From contig BDDD01000553.1 of the NCBI GenBank assembly GCA_001972305.1, positions 312,955-376,954 on the forward strand: a DNA stretch of 64,000 bases, given 5' to 3'. This DNA comes from Cephalotus follicularis. Its lineage: Eukaryota > Streptophyta > Magnoliopsida > Oxalidales > Cephalotaceae. Position numbers and translations under genes: made by a program. A model generated the notes under the pieces. It was not told the origin of the DNA. It saw only the letters and a list, made by a program, of their open reading frames with translations, and ran no database searches. Positions within the stretch are counted from its first letter, which is position 1. Each line of letters begins with the position of its first letter. Positions 48,968-60,034 of this stretch are shown in pieces.

Positions 48968-48978
48968 TATATAAAAGG
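48968..48978 (+). promoter_or_regulatory. TATA box of LTR G
   Basis: TATATAAAAGG, a near-ideal plant TATA box, lies about 295 bp into the LTR and is followed about 30 bp later by a plausible transcript start region. Promoter role inferred. Confidence 0.6.
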
Positions 48979-50159
48979 AGAATGGGACAAAGAGCTACAT
49001 TTTAGCCATTTCTTGCACACTTATTCTAGAGAATTCGGGAAAATGAGAGAGTGGGAGGTTGAAGACAAGAGAGGTGATGTTCAGGGAAGCCCATGTCCCC
49101 TGCACTTTCTCTTATATATAAACCCATTTCTTGGGAGCAAGACTTTGTGCAAGGAAGAAGGAATTGGCAAATGGAAGTGTAGGGGAGGTGAAGTGTCAAG
49201 CTCCTCCGCCCATGCTTGGGGAGCCATATGGCAGAGGTGGTGTTGCCACGGGAGCCGTGCAGCCATACCAGGGGAACCCGAAGTGATGACGCCCAGGAAG
49301 ACAAGTGACTGAAGTGGTGACACCCGGGGAGCCACACACCGGGGTGTCAAACATGGCGCCAGAGGAGCCGTCCATGGCTCTCCCCTGCCATGCTGAGCTC
49401 CCTACCATGCCAGGGATGCCTTATGACCGAGGTGGCCGAAGTGGTGATGCGGGGGAGCCGGTGCTGAGGTGCTAAGGATGAATGCCCGGGGAGCCATACC
49501 CCGAGCTAATGAAGCCTGGGAAAATGGGTGACAGGGAAGACAAGATCCAGAGGAGTCATGCCCGGGGACGCCAACGCCAGGGGTTTCATTCGTCAGGGGA
49601 GCCAACGCCAGGGAACCCTTGCCCTGGGTATGCCATACGCAGTCCCAAGCTCTTCTCTACCTTCACCCGAGTAGGTGGCAGCGACAAATTCTCCCTTGCC
49701 ATTGCCGTGTAAGTAATCGAGATGGCATGTTCCTTGGCTAGCGTTGTAGGACGAGGATGTCCTCTACATGCGCCATGAAGAAGAGAAATGATTAGAGTTG
49801 AGTATGTCCCCGGCTAATGTATTGTCCCCTACATGCATTCACAAAGAAAGGAAATATGTATGTATGTGTACCCCGGGAAGATAAGGAATAAAGTAATGGA
49901 GGAAGTATGTGTGCATACGTATGTGGGCAGTGCCTTAATGATTATGGCCTGCATGCGCCATGCACACTTTGAGGTGAACCTTGCGCATGGAAAGTGCCAT
50001 GCACAATGGCGAGCCCTGGTCTGGCTAAAGAAATGGATTTAGTATGCTAAAGGAATAAAAGGGAAATAATTAAGGGAAGCAAATAGAATTAGAAAATGGA
50101 ATGAAAAAGGAAAAGACTTAGATAGATGGCCCCAGCCTCATGAGCCCAACATGGGAGAA

Positions 50160-50375
50160 TTTCGTCGAGCAGGTGAGCCCAAGGGGTGAACTCCGCGAGG
50201 CTGGTGATCTCGGGTGAATCCGCCAATGGTTAACCTAAGGGTGAATTCTGCCAGAGCTGGTGATCCAAAGGGTGAATCGCAGAGCAGGTGAGCAAAGGGA
50301 GAATTCCGCTAAGCAGGTGAACCTGGAGGAGAATACCGCGGGCTGGTGAGCCTAAAGGTGAACCTTGTATGCTGA
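50160..50375. repeat. Irregular 30-35-bp repeat in LTR G
   Basis: About six degenerate units of the type GGTGAATTCCGC, GAGCAGGTGAGCC, AAAGGG occur here. Copies differ by small insertions and deletions. Confidence 0.7.
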
Positions 50376-51247
50376 CCAGACCATAGGATGACCGGACTAG
50401 ACTCCTCTGTATGTGATTGATATGTATGGTTTGAGTAGAGTAGTCCGAGGACAAAGGAAGTGAAATGTTATGTTATGGATTGTGGTATGCTTTTATGGTA
50501 TTTATGCTTTATTATATTTTCTCCTCTACCATGTTTTGGTTGTTCCTCTGGTATGTGGCCATGCATGTGGTAACCTACACAACCCTCAGGGTTGCTGACC
50601 CATTCCTTTGAATGGGCCAGCTACAGGAACAGGTAATGGAGGCACATCGCAGCAGCATCACGGATAAAGATATTGTAAGTCTCTCCTCGACAATACGCTT
50701 TCATGGTTGGATTCTCAAGAAATAAACATGTATTATTATTTATTTTATCTACTGGTTTGTAACAATATATTTTAATTGTTTTAAACTGGGTCTGTATATC
50801 CACACATTAAATAAAGGATTATGTTTATGATTTATTTTAAGTTTTAAATTTTTATAATGATAATGATTTTACGGATTGCCACGTGTCGAGTTGTGGGACC
50901 AACCCACGGTTCGGGGCATGACATGCGCTGGTGCTCTCTCCCTCTTTCTTTTATTCATTTGCTTCCTCTTTAGTATTTACTAGAAAAATACTAAGGCTTG
51001 GGTCCCGATTATTCCGCGCATTATAATATTAATTAATCCAACCGCCACTAAAATAATCGCAATAATAATGCGAACATAGAGCCTTACTATCGTGCATTAA
51101 AAATGAGCTTTATTATCCATTTTGGGCCTTATAATTTCGGGCTTAGATGCGCAATGCCTTTTATTACTCCGGGCCTCTATTAGCTTTATCACGGTCATAC
51201 ACTGTACCAATATCGCAATTATTATTTAGGAAATTCCAGGCATTACA

Positions 51248-52911
51248 GAAAAGCACTCAAGCAAGATCACCTTTCCAAAGCAAAAACTGACACAAGGCAC
51301 TACCAAATACCTGCCCCAGCCGAACTGACACAGAAAGGCTAAGACTTCTCCAAGAAGCTTCACACTTCCTAAGGAAACATCACATTAAGTATCCTCTTTT
51401 TCTCCACCTCATTGGGCCTTACCAGTACCAAGCCCAATCCAATCAAGGCAAAAGGAAAAAAAAAATTCTCAATGCTCAAACATTAATTTGTCCAAAAATT
51501 AACACGGGGTTTTACACCAATCCACAAGCATTTTAAATGCTAGGTTTCAGCCCAAATGGTCCTAAAATCACTCTCTCTCCATGAATTCTCAATAATTCAT
51601 AAATGACCAAAATACCCCCTAGCCCAGAATGATCTATTTATGGTTCTACTTGAACTCACTTCCTTAGAAATGATTAAAGTCTAGCAAAATAGATATTCTC
51701 TGGCCATGTAACACCTTCTAGGTATCATCATCCTCTCACTAAATGACATGTGTCCCACACACACAACTGATTCCAAAACAAAGCGGGACCCAAAAGATCG
51801 GTTGGACCCTGGTATGACTATACGTTTCCCAGAACATGCCGGAGTTTTGGTATGACAACCCTAATAGTCCCTGACTATTAGAATGACCCCGGTATGATGC
51901 CATATCATCCCTCGGATCCCTGGAATCAACCATGTCTATAAGTCAACATCCGATAAACCAGTACTTTAATCCAGTCATCGACATATGTGTCATGTATCCT
52001 ACGTCATTCTTGGCTCTGACCGTAACATAGGGTTCAGAATAATGTCACCCCAAAGTAAAGCCGTGATAACTATAAATCTATGTACGCATTGAGACTATTG
52101 GAAGACCTCCCTGGAAATCCCATTTCTAGTCTACCTATACCTGATCAGGGTTTTGACTCTGCAATGAACATAAATAATATAGTGCCGGTCACCCTCAATA
52201 TGGGTGTGACAATCCCTTATTGTGCACTCACCTATACATCTCAATGATGCTCCCACAAGGCCCAAAGACCACCCTTTTGTCAGCAAGTGGCTGGTGTTGG
52301 GGAATGCGGAAATCAAAGCCAAGTGGTTGTAACACAATGCACGCCAGCCGCTCAGGTCTAAGAACACAACATAGCTCACGAATGGTCTTCTAGTCACCAC
52401 AGACTATACACTACCGAGACTATAGGAATTCTATTGGCATAGGTATGACTTTCCAAATAAGTTTCCTATGGTAGGTCTATTTAGTCTTATGCTCTCTAGC
52501 ACAAGCCCCGCATTAGCTTTAGGGTAAACCCAAATGGCAATGAGATGATCCATCCCCCAAACACAAGAGGACAAGCATAATACATCAAGTCTTTACGTTT
52601 CATCAATTTCCCTAAGAAAGTGAACCAATGACTTGGAACGTTCTTTCAGAAGGGAGTAAGGATCTCATTCTCATAACCTCCCAGGCACGAGATCTAACCC
52701 TTTTACGTAGGGCACTATATGTGTATTCAGTTGACATAGTGATCAACTGATCCATTGAGATGAGTTGGGATATACATATAGCGGGTTGTCATTAAACTAC
52801 AGAAATATGCATATAAACATGAAAAAGAATTCAGATTGTATAAATAGAGAGTGTATATACAAGCATAAAGCCACCATGTGGCATGTAGGGATACCAGTAC
52901 TCCAATAATCT
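51248..52911 (-). mobile_element. Copia-3 3' LTR, proximal part
   Basis: Read on the minus strand it starts at about 52911 with TTGGAGTACTGGTATCCCTACA, matching the Copia-2 LTR start, and follows it through ACGTTCCAAGTCATTGGTTC, AGACCTGAGCGGCTGG and CCATAAATAG. After that it diverges into a different tail. It is cut at 51248 by LTR B copy 3. It belongs to the same LTR family as Copia-2 and Copia-4. Confidence 0.85.
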
Positions 52912-53285
52912 ACTTGGCGCTTAAGCCTCTAAGACCTATAGCCTAAGCCCATTGTACTTTCGCTGTCGCTTGAGTACTATAAAAGCTCTTGGCATTGGTA
53001 AGTGGGTATGCCAAAATTTGCCTCCACTACAAATATCTCTAATATAACGTTTCCTTTGTGTATGATCTCATTAATCATATAATCTAATGATACCGTCCCT
53101 TAATAAGTTTAGAGTGGTAATGAGATCTGGGTTCCATAGCTTGTGCAAAGGCACCCCATCGTCGTCTTTGTACACCTTAACTGGATGAGCAATGATGGAA
53201 TTACATAAAGTTCCACATTGAAATTTCGCTACCAAACAACATATTATTCGGTATCATAGGTTACAACATACTCTTATTCCATGGT
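52912..53285 (-). pseudogene. Copia-3 RNase H remnant
   Basis: On the minus strand, decayed pieces match the end of Copia-2 pol: EEYVATYDTE (compare AKYVAASYAANE), then YHLIREII-type sequence as DYMINEIIHKGNVILE, and MGLGYRS just before the LTR. Several stops and short deletions are present. The rest of pol, to the right, is missing: the sequence switches at about 53286 to an unrelated LTR end. Confidence 0.72.
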
Positions 53286-53286
53286 T

Positions 53287-53650
53287 GTCATACCCCGTTT
53301 TTCCAATCACGTACAATGGACCAGCATATATGGTGATATCAGAAATAAGTATAAATATATATTCCAGCACAATTCATAACTAATTTGCGGAAGCAGTTAT
53401 TAAGCTGGAATATAACATAATCCGTCCGCACGCATCCCATACTACGTGTGGGTAAAACAACAGTTATCCTTACATAAAGGAAAATTACAACAACAACACA
53501 GGGTATGAACCGTTCAATTCAATTACAACACGACTTCATAAATAACAACCTTAAATCAAAATAAGAAGCTCTCCAAGCTTCAGCAGCAGTCTCCAAAATA
53601 TGTATGAGATACGCTCCTTGTCTGGAGATGTCTCTTTAAGCGACGAGGTG
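53287..53650 (-). mobile_element. LTR 3'-end fragment (gypsy-like)
   Basis: On the plus strand it starts TGTCATACCCCG; in element orientation it ends GGGGTATGACA. It shares TAGTATGGGATGCGTG and neighbouring blocks with 42245-42762. It is cut on the right by the Copia-4 LTR at about 53650. No internal sequence is present. Confidence 0.6.
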
Positions 53651-55948
53651 GCTGCATGTATGTATATTACACTCTCTATTTATACAATCTAAATTCTTTT
53701 TGGTGTTGATGTGCATATTTCTGTAGTTAATGGCAACATGCTATATGTATATCCCAACCCATCTCAATGGATTAGTTGATCACCATGTTAACTAAATACA
53801 CATATAGTACCATGTCATTAAAAGGGTTGGATCTCATGCCTGAGAGGTTATGAGAATAAGATCCTTACTCCCTTCTAACAAAACGTTCCAAGTCATAGGT
53901 TCGCATTGTTAGGGAAATTGATGAACAGCAAAGACTTTTCGTAATATGCTTGCAGTCTTGTGTGTGGGGGATGGACCATGTCATTAACATTTAGATTTAT
54001 CCTAAAGCTGATGCGGGGTTCATGCTATAGAACATGAGACTGAACAGACCCACCATAGAAAACCTATTTGGAAAGTCATACCTATGTCAATAGGATTCCT
54101 ATAGTCTCGGAAATATATAGTCTATGGTGACTAGTGGGTACTTTGATACCTGCATTGTATCCTTAGACCTGAGCGGCTGGCATGCATTGTGTTGTAACTG
54201 CTTGGCTTTGATTTCTGCCTTACCTAGCATTAGCCACGTGCTGGAAAAAGGGTTGTCTTTGGGCCTTGTGGAAGCTTCATTGATATGTATGAGCGAGTGC
54301 ACAATAAGGGATCGTCACACCCTATGAAGGGTGATCAGCTCTGTAATATTTATGTCCGTTGAAAACTTAAAACCCTGATCAGGTATCGACAGACTGGAAA
54401 TGGGATTTTCAGGGAAGTCTGCCAATAGTCTCAGTACGTACCTAAATTTATAGTTATCACAACTTTACCTAGGGGTGACATTATTCCAAACCCTAGGTCG
54501 CGGTAAGAGCTAAGAATGACGTAGGATACATGACACATATGCCAATGACTGGATAACGCACTGGTTAACCAGTTAACAAATGATAGACGTGGATTACATG
54601 GATCTGGGGAATGATTGGAAATCATACAGGGTTCATTCTAATAGTCGGGGACTATCAGGGTGGTCGTACCAGAACTTCGGGATGTTCTGGGAATTTAATC
54701 ATCGTACCAAAATTAACCGCACTTTCTGGTCCCGCCTGATTATTGGAAAAGTGATGCATGATACACACATGCTAACTTGGTGAAAAATCTAGTTTTTAAC
54801 TAGTATATATTAATTTGACATTAGTCGTTTATCTTTATTTACCACCGTATTGTCATATTAATATAATAAGAGAAACCATAGTGGGAGTATGTTGATACAT
54901 AAGATGTGCGAGGCACATAATAACAAAGAGAGATACATATAATAAACAAAAATAAAGAGACAAAATTGAATTGACTAAGTCAATTTTGGAATTGAGACAT
55001 TAGAGGCGCTTGGTGTGCCAAAACAGGGGAGCGACAACGTACGGGTGTGCGTTGCAAGAGGCAGGCGTGGTTCCTGGCCTGAGAAGACGGCCGCGTTGGC
55101 GCCGGTAGTCGGTAAAGGAGTTGTCGTCGCTTCCACGGTACTCTCCTCTCTCTCTCCCTCCAGTTTTCTCTTTCTTTCTCTCTGGTTCGTCCCTAACGCG
55201 TTTTGCGTCTCCCAATGTCGGCCTTCTCTTCCGCCACCGGTTATCACTGTTGGTGGAACCAATCATTGGATCTACCTACTTTGATGTTAGACTAGGAGTT
55301 TTCAAGGCGTTTTTTTGCCACATTTCATTTTTTGAGTCGACTCTATCGAGTCGACTCACTGTGAGCCGTGGCTCGGCGTTCCGCACCGAGTCACGGAAAG
55401 TTTTGGCCCCTGGTGTGAAGATCATGAGTTTTGATGGCCGGTTTTGGCGCGGCCGATCCATGGAAAGTTAACCGAGACTCCCTGAGTCCGAACTCAGTGA
55501 GTCACCACCACTGCCAACTGCTCTGGAGCATTCTGAGGTGCTTCCCGCCCTCTCTCGGCCAGCAACGGGTAGATCGACGTTTTTGGAGTCCGATGATGTC
55601 TTGGTTGGACCTTTGGCGCATTGGCTGTATTTCAGCAGGTGTTCCGATGACCAACATTTGCTTTGACAACCGCGTAGCAGCAAAGTGGTGGAGCCGCCAA
55701 CTTTGGTATGGTTCCTAATCTTTTATATTTATTGTTACAGAATTTTATTCCGTTTATGTTTGTGGATGTATGCTTGACTTTAAGTTTAGTTCAATTGAAC
55801 ATTAAACGGTGATCCTTGGCTTTTAGATTATGGTAGTAAGATGTTAGTGTGTACCTTGACTTCTAGTCTTGGTGTTTTGAAAAATTAAAATTATACACAC
55901 TAGCATCCTAGACCCAAAATAGACCGGGGACCTCCCGGGTTTCCAACA
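53651..55948 (+). mobile_element. Copia-4 5' LTR, start truncated
   Basis: It matches the Copia-2 LTR from about its thirtieth base (TGTATATTACACTCTCTATT) through CCTTAGACCTGAGCGGCTGG and beyond, and ends CCAACA followed by a primer site. From about 54990 to 55725 it is GC-rich and unlike the Copia-2 LTR. This part instead resembles the leader region of LTRs A and B, including two GAGTCGACTC-type sites at 55334-55360. Overlapping open frames there (55121-55471, 55431-55718) show no domain. Confidence 0.82.
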
Positions 55949-55949
55949 A

Positions 55950-55961
55950 TGGTATCAGAGC
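55950..55961 (+). promoter_or_regulatory. Copia-4 primer-binding site (tRNA-iMet)
   Basis: TGGTATCAGAGC, complementary to the 3' end of initiator tRNA-Met, lies one base after the LTR end. Confidence 0.92.
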
Positions 55962-57400
55962 GATCTGTTTTAATTTCAATTGGACTTTAATTTAGGTTTT
56001 GGTGGCTATTTTGAAATAGTTAAAATAGCTGAAATTCTAGTTTAATTCCTTTCCCATTGTTGTTTTAAAAAATTAAATTTTTCTTAAACCAAAGGAAACT
56101 AGGTTTTAATTAATCTAGTGGGAGTTTTACTGGAATATCGGTGAACTTGTTGGAATTATTTCGATTGGCCATCGGAAATCGAAACTGCTTGTGTTTATTT
56201 AAAGTCTATTGTGAATGTAGATTTTAAAAAATCTTATGCATGATGGTAGGCTATGGGATTGGACCTAGCTTTTGGTTTCTTTTGTGGATTGTTTAATTCG
56301 CTTCATCATCATGTGCTTCATTTGGTCTTTAATAAGGTTGCCTGCGTGCACCTTTATTTCCTTATTTCATTAATTCTCTCTCCCTCCAATTTGTATTCTA
56401 TTCTTTATTTTTTAAATGTATTTTGTAAATTTCATTTTGTAAACAATGAAGAAAAGAATCACAAAGGAGCTTGAAGAGGTAGATCAAGGAAATTGCAAGA
56501 CCAAGTGAAGGCCATGTATGCATGGTGCATTTTGTAATAAAGTAGTTTTGAATAATTCACCTAGGAGACCGAGTGATCACATTCACTCGTGTGATCTCTC
56601 ATAGAATTAATCCCTAGCTAGGCCATTTTTATTTCTATATGGGAAATAGGTTGCATGAGATGGATGTTTTCTTTTAGCAAACAACCCAAACACGTCAAGC
56701 ATAATAAGTTGTTTCAAATGGATTGGAAAATAAAATCTATTTAATAACAGTTTTGGCTAAATAATAAAATGAGACCTCAAATTCCTCCAATTTGTAAATA
56801 ATAAGTCCATAAGCGGTAGGGCACTAGGTTGTCTTGTCGTTGGCCTTCCACGCCTTCGTTTACTAGTATGGATATACTGGGGATGGTCATGCTAAAGCTG
56901 AGGTCCCCCGTATAACAATTTCTACTAAATTTCAGTGTGAGATGCACTGGAAGAAAATAACTAAGTTTTGGTGTCCCAACAAGTAAACTTGTGGATATCA
57001 AAACTGGTTCATTTCTTTGAGGGATTGTGGATACTGACTTATACCGGGACCATACTGTCTGTCAAACAAAAGCTGAGACTGTATGGGTCGACAGGTTGAA
57101 CTTATATCGGATCTTGCATTTCAAGGACGTGGCCCTAATGCAAACTTGATTCTTACGCCTACCTATTCGATATTGTGGTTTGTCATGCTAAAGCTGAGGC
57201 CACAATAGGCAGGATAGATTTTGATCCCCACTAGGAAGCGGGGCTTCCCGAATTCCACATTGGAGGTGTGGGAAACGATTAGAATAGTGGGAGGAGCCAT
57301 AACTTCTAAAGACGAAAGGTTATGGTAATAACATAAAATTGAATGATCTGCTAATTTACTCTTTTGTTTTATTCTAATAGGTTGTTAGATAACATGTTCT
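55962..57400 (+). other. Copia-4 untranslated leader and decayed gag start
   Basis: About 1.4 kb lies between the primer site and readable gag. It is AT-rich with a repeated phrase GGATATACTGGGG / GTCATGCTAAAGCTGAGG near 56870-56910 and again near 57182. I see no convincing reading frame; the 73-codon frame at 56253-56474 is hydrophobic and matches nothing I recognise. Confidence 0.5.
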
Positions 57401-57489
57401 ATATACTCAAATGGAAAACAACACTATCATATGAAATGTTTTTATCTTTTCTAAAGCTATAAAATCCGTGTTATATTGAATGGTTAAGC

Positions 57490-57939
57490 GTATTGTGCAA
57501 AGTACTCACGAGCATGAGAATTTCTCATGTTATGACTGAGATGCACCCCACTTAAGGGATCATTGAATCTGACCATCACAAGGCCTTGATGGCTAAGTGG
57601 TGGGAAGACGATCATAGAGCACTTAGCATGGCGATTGTTAGATTGCCTAACTGGCAATCACCATGCATGTCTTCACAAACCTTATGTGCCATGTTAATAC
57701 AGCTCAAGGTGTTGTTTGGCACACAATCGGGGACTGATAAGGTATTTTCTGACCAGTTTGGGTCAAAAAAAAACTGTGATACCTATTCCTTCTTCTGGAA
57801 CAACCTTAGAGAGAGGTGGATGGAGAGGATCCAGTTCCAAGGGCAAGGCGCCCATAAGGAAGAAAGAAAAGGAACCACTTCATGTGATTGGGGATACCAT
57901 TCATAAGAGGATTAAACAGCTTACTAAGGAGAAAGCCTG
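57490..57939 (+). pseudogene. Copia-4 gag, broken and interrupted
   Basis: Reading frames from about 57586 show Gag-like sequence. The region before the nucleocapsid is clear in another frame: SSSKGKAPIRKKEKEPLHVI then GDTIHKRIKQLTKEKAC, aligning with Copia-2 (GDEIQNRIRQHSNKKACYYC). At least one frameshift lies near 57750. The knuckle is cut after its first Cys by LTR C copy 2 at 57940; the rest of this element is not in the window. Confidence 0.78.
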
Positions 57940-59769
57940 TGTAACACCCCCGATTCAGAACCGGGATCACTCCCGATTGAGGATCGGTGTGTCACACAAA
58001 ACTAAGCTAAAAACATGTCAAAAATTTAAATCTTAATCATCATCAATACATGGTGGTTCTAAAATCTGAAAACATGTATAAACCTTAACATAAACTCCAA
58101 AATCAAAAATTTTGTTCATAACACCGGTCAACATATGATCATAATACAATTATTATACGAATAACAAAATCAAACTCCTAAGTGATCCTCTGACATAGGG
58201 TAACTCTCTCATCACACTTGCCCCAGAAACTCCTGATAACCTGCAGCATGGAAAACAAAAATGCGGCTGAGCAAACGTCAGTACGGATATAGAATATAAA
58301 GCAATTTACGAACAAAACATAACAGTTACGGAACAAAACAGAACAGTTACGAATCAAAACAGAATAGAAAAGGTATCTGAAATTTTAAATAAAAAATCTC
58401 ACATATAAAATAATTTAACATTATCTCATAAAGTAAGAGAGAATATTCATATAAAACAATTGTAACAATTCAAAATAAATATCCGAGGTTCAAAGCATTA
58501 TCTAAATTTCAAAGCAAAATCCAAATTTCAAAACAATATCCAAAAGCAATATCTAAGTTTCATAATCTGAATTCAAAATATCATAAATTATTCAATTTCA
58601 TAATTCCATACAGAGATCCGATGTACATATATATATGTGTAAGGGGTTCATGACGCCCACATGCTCCGACGGAAAGACGTGTACGACACTACACAATCAA
58701 TCCCAAATCTGAATACTGAATTCTGACAATAACTAGAGTCAACTCATACGCCTCAAAAGGATCCATACCCTACCCTCAGGATACATATAAAAAGAGACGT
58801 CGTAGACCGATAATACTGCCACGGTAAGTGTCATGTCCTCCGTGCCAAAGGAACATGCCTATGATACCTCATAGGTAGGTTTTTCTCTGTATGTTATTAT
58901 GCTAAAACATTGTTTTATTATAAAAAAATTCTAAAATATAAACAGATTTTCTAAACAATTCTGAACATATCTGAAATCAAAATCATATCTGAATCTAAAA
59001 GTTAACATACTTTCGATGGTGAAAGCCATATCCACATAACATATTTTTGATAGTGAAAACCATGCTCAAATCATAAAATCAGTAATATTAAACTTCATTA
59101 ATAAAACAGATTTTATATAGAACCGAAACAATTATCTGATAACAAAATCTGTACATTTTCATAAATTAAGAGCAGTATCAAATACGAAAGTTCTGTGACA
59201 AAAACAGTATTCATTTCAAATAAATCAAAGAGTAGCCAAGAACAAGAATATCCGTACTAAAAGCAGTATTCATCTCAATAAAAATCAGATGTCCAATAAC
59301 GAAAGTATTCGTACCACATTCGTAAAAGTAAAACAGAATTCATTTCAATAAAATAAAATCAGTAGGAAGGTATCAAGGACGAAAATCCGTACATCTCATT
59401 AAAATAAAACAGATTCAATTCAGATAAAACTGAATGATAACCAAAATGAAGAATCCGTATTTTATTCGCAAAATAAAACTGAATATATACTCAAATAAAA
59501 TCGATAAGAGTGTATCAAGAAACGAAGATCCGTACTTCATTTACTAAAACAAAACTAAATTTATCTCAACAATACCGAAGGAGATATCAAGGAAAGAAAA
59601 TACATACCTCATACAATCACCAAAATAACCTCAAGAATATATATCAATAATTCTTTAGACCGCTCATCGGTTGTTGCAAATATCGAAAGTAGATGGAATA
59701 GAGCACAGAGCCATAATCAAGCCGCGGAACTGGAATGGATCACACCTATGCGGAGAATGGAGTCAGAAT
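57940..59769 (-). mobile_element. LTR C copy 2, truncated
   Basis: It begins TGTAACACCCCCGATTCAG, matching C copy 1 at 40195, and continues collinearly: AATACATGGTGGTTCTAAAA, CCTCTGACATAGGGTAACTC, the GTCGTAGACCGAT block near 58800, and ATCCGTAC repeats to GGAATGGATCACACCTATGCGG near 59735. GCCTG precedes it (57935-57939). At 59770 it is broken by LTR J, so its other end is not seen here. Confidence 0.85.
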
Positions 59770-59939
59770 GTAATGACCTCGATTTTTAATTAATGTATAT
59801 TGCTCCAATTTTAAATAAAATATACATTTTAATTGAGATTGCTTGTCCAATTATCAAAATAATTGCTATTAGTGAACGCTTGGGTTGAATCGAGATACAA
59901 ATTGGTAAAACAAACTTAAGGAACCCTAAAAATCAGCTC

Positions 59940-60022
59940 AAACAGCCGACTGTCACAGGGTAACAGTCGACTGTCTGATGCGTGATGTGACAGTCGACTG
60001 CCTGTCAAACAAAGTCGACTGG
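59940..60022. repeat. CAGTCGACTG cluster upstream of the LTR J TATA box
   Basis: Four sites in about 80 bp: CAGCCGACTG near 59941, ACAGTCGACTGTC near 59962, ACAGTCGACTGCC near 59990 and AAAGTCGACTGG near 60010. The TATA box follows within 10 bp. Confidence 0.85.
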
Positions 60023-60027
60023 AATGG

Positions 60028-60034
60028 TATAAAA
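60028..60034 (+). promoter_or_regulatory. TATA box of LTR J
   Basis: TATAAAA in GGTATAAAACAGG lies about 260 bp into the LTR, followed by TGTGTATACATGCATG. Its closeness to the palindrome cluster suggests the cluster is an upstream promoter element (inference). Confidence 0.55.

Larger units (their letters stand above)
48674..50923 (+). mobile_element. LTR G (solo LTR), probable 5-bp target duplication
   Basis: TGCGC occurs at 48669-48673 and again at 50924-50928, directly after GGGGCATGACA. The intervening 2.25 kb is absent from other B copies at this point. The start reads TATAAGAGCCC, where TGTAAG would be expected; a G-to-A change explains it. It has a TATA box (48968), a leader, an irregular repeat (50160-50375) and an end block GGGTTGCTGACCCATTCC near 50593 like that of LTR B in reverse. 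Open frames at 48962-49712 have no known domain. Confidence 0.72.
35706..51247 (-). mobile_element. LTR B copy 3 (outer), split by three insertions
   Basis: Segments at 35706-35959, 39293-40194, 46160-48673 and 50924-51247 join into one B-type LTR of about 4 kb. It starts TGTCATGCCCAAACCGTGAG (compare TGTCACGCCCCAAACCGCGAG in copy 2) and ends CAGGCATTACA. Each gap is closed by an insertion with a perfect target duplication. The outer flanks are AAAAA on the left and GAAAA on the right, a near match probably blurred by A-run slippage. Its last 300 bp is the reverse complement of a segment like LTR A 43600-43810, showing that A and B are related families. Confidence 0.82.

Noticed and set aside
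48962..49712. Several overlapping frames as a small gene cluster
   Set aside because: They are within LTR G downstream of its TATA box, occur on both strands and match no protein family I recognise.
35701..51252. Perfect target duplication for outer LTR B
   Set aside because: The flanks are AAAAA and GAAAA; the mismatch within an A-run means I cannot call it exact, although the LTR ends are clear.
55121..55471. 116-codon open frame as a host gene
   Set aside because: It lies wholly inside the Copia-4 LTR, overlaps several other frames on both strands and resembles LTR A/B leader sequence.
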